A stretch of 20,413 nucleotides of DNA, taken from a virus. Location of the stretch: positions 1 to 20,413 of IMG/VR virus record IMGVR_UViG_3300032046_000263; one strand, written 5' to 3'. The translations under genes and the position numbers were made by a program. Positions 19,593-20,413 of this stretch are shown one piece after another (position 1 is the first letter of the stretch; every line of letters starts with the position of its first letter). Under the pieces are notes generated by a model that worked only from the letters and a program-made list of their open reading frames with translations, did no database searches and had not been told where the DNA came from.

Positions 19593-19964
19593 CCTCCATC
19601 CGTTCGCGGCGAGCAGGTCGGCGGATCATGGGGTCACTCGTCCTCCACGAAGCGCAGGGGCGGGTACACCTTGGGCGGCTTTTCGACCCTCGGCTTGCGG
19701 TTCCTGGGTCTTGGCCCAGGCGGGGGATCGGGCGGCCTCAGCAGATGCCGCTCCCAACAGCACTGCATCACGAAGATGTTCCGGTCGCATTCGTGACAGA
19801 CCTCGCTACCGGAAGGGCGGCACCCAGTGGTCGCTAGTTGCAGAGCAGCCCTCTGCAAAGCTCGGCGCAGTTCGGACGGGTCAGCTTGGTCGGAGGGATG
19901 TTGGAACTTGCCCGGAATAGCGGTCATAGTCTCCTCCATCCGTTCTCAGCGAGCAGGTCGGCGG
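19593..19964. repeat. 32-bp direct repeats around the 97-aa gene
   Basis: 19593-19624 and 19933-19964 match at 30 of 32 positions. The right copy encodes the end of the ASCH protein (PADLLAENGWR) and the ribosome site of the 97-aa gene; the left copy provides the ribosome site of the radical-SAM gene. The intervening unit is exactly one gene. Confidence 0.85.
19634..19927 (-). CDS. Hypothetical Cys-containing protein, possible cassette gene
   Basis: A 97-aa protein (MTAIPGKFQHPSDQADPSEL...) with an ATG overlapping the ASCH stop (ATGA) and GGAGGAG 3 nt upstream. The middle has GCRPSGSEVCHECDRNIFVM then QCCWERH, a plausible zinc site (CHEC plus CC...H), and the C-terminus is Pro/Arg/Lys-rich (PPDPPPGPRPRNRKPRVEKP), probably disordered. 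Family unknown. It is the only gene between two 32-bp repeats. Confidence 0.6.
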   Translation of the reverse strand: MTAIPGKFQHPSDQADPSELRRALQRAALQLATTGCRPSGSEVCHECDRNIFVMQCCWERHLLRPPDPPPGPRPRNRKPRVEKPPKVYPPLRFVEDE

Positions 19965-20391
19965 GCACCTCGATGAACTGGTAGGACCGGGGCGGGCGAT
20001 CTATGCGCAGCCGGTGGCGCGGTATCCAACTTCCGGTGTCCTCGCCGCGATCCAATCGTCTCGCCCTCGCCCACCTCCGCGCCTCGGTGGCGATGAGGCC
20101 GAAGCGGGGGCGCATCCTTACCCAATCACCCCCTGTCATCGAACAGACATAGCCGCCTTTGAGCACCTGGTTGAGCAGACCGCCCCAACGGTCGTTACCG
20201 ACCAGCACCCCTCCGCTGACGAAGTGCCCGATCACCGCCTTCGTCGGCGCGGTCGCGTACACCAGGACCACGGTGCCGGGCGCGAAGGTCTCGGGCTTGA
20301 GGCGGCGTCGCGTCTCGACGGTCTTGGTCCCGTCCACGAGCAGGTCCGCCCACGGTTGACGGACGCTCAGGAGGACGGCGTTGACGTACAT
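19924..20391 (-). CDS. ASCH-domain protein
   Basis: A 155-aa protein. LLSVRQPWADLLVDGTKTVE (residues 7-26) followed by TRRRL, then VVLVYATAPTKAVIGHF, is the signature of the ASCH domain, a PUA-related fold. Such proteins bind RNA or modified bases, and some are N4-acetylcytidine amidohydrolases or transcription co-regulators. The middle carries an insert (GGYVCSMTGGDWVRMRPRFG). ATG with GAGGAGG 5 nt upstream; overlaps the next gene by 4 bp. Confidence 0.75.
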   Translation of the reverse strand: MYVNAVLLSVRQPWADLLVDGTKTVETRRRLKPETFAPGTVVLVYATAPTKAVIGHFVSGGVLVGNDRWGGLLNQVLKGGYVCSMTGGDWVRMRPRFGLIATEARRWARARRLDRGEDTGSWIPRHRLRIDRPPRSYQFIEVPADLLAENGWRRL

Positions 20392-20413
20392 GAGAGCCTC
20401 CTCGTCTCCCGGC

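Noticed and set aside
1-20413. CRISPR array, insertion sequence or integrase
   Set aside because: No regularly spaced repeats, transposase motifs or tyrosine/serine recombinase motifs were seen.

Overview
This window is a GC-rich stretch of a tailed double-stranded DNA phage or prophage (Caudoviricetes, siphovirus-like module order). Every supportable gene lies on the minus strand, so transcription runs from base 20413 towards base 1. The host cannot be named from the sequence. GC-rich codons, frequent GTG/TTG starts, strong GGAGG ribosome sites and a bacterial-type tRNA-Asn point to a high-GC bacterium. No integrase, repressor, lysis or replication genes are present, so only part of the genome is seen.

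Right part (20391 to 16402, upstream): small accessory and DNA-metabolism genes. These are an ASCH-domain protein, a Cys-rich protein, a radical-SAM protein of the spore-photoproduct-lyase family, two Cys-bearing small proteins (one only 49 aa), a 20-codon micro-ORF, a RuvC-like resolvase and three proteins of unknown function. Most overlap by ATGA/GTGA/TAGTG or lie a few bases apart. A near-consensus promoter (16497-16524) ends this block and is followed by a leader hairpin.

Middle part (16401 to 12550): one unknown gene, a foldable spacer, tRNA-Asn(GTT) with encoded CCA, terminators, a ParB-like/DNA methyltransferase fusion coupled to a PD-(D/E)XK-like nuclease, the small terminase, and an unusual gap of about 750 bp between the small and large terminase genes.

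Left part (12549 to 1): packaging and head genes: large terminase (apparently with a CTG start), a portal fused to a MuF-like domain, a Cys-bearing small protein, a long HK97-type prohead protease and the HK97-fold major capsid. An HNH endonuclease with its own promoter-like site and structured leader comes next, then several small unknown proteins, a gp6-like connector, head closure protein, gp10-like protein, a probable tail terminator, and the first codons of what is probably the major tail protein.

The most interesting pattern is that three single small genes (3931-4116, 16967-17329, 19634-19927) are each flanked by direct repeats that contain their own ribosome-binding site, as if each had been inserted as a cassette by recombination at the RBS. 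Other points are three promoter-like sites with the same 16-bp spacer and GGG before the -10, a crossing pair of inverted repeats that could hide the HNH ribosome site, and a recurring set of intergenic hairpins between genes of one operon.
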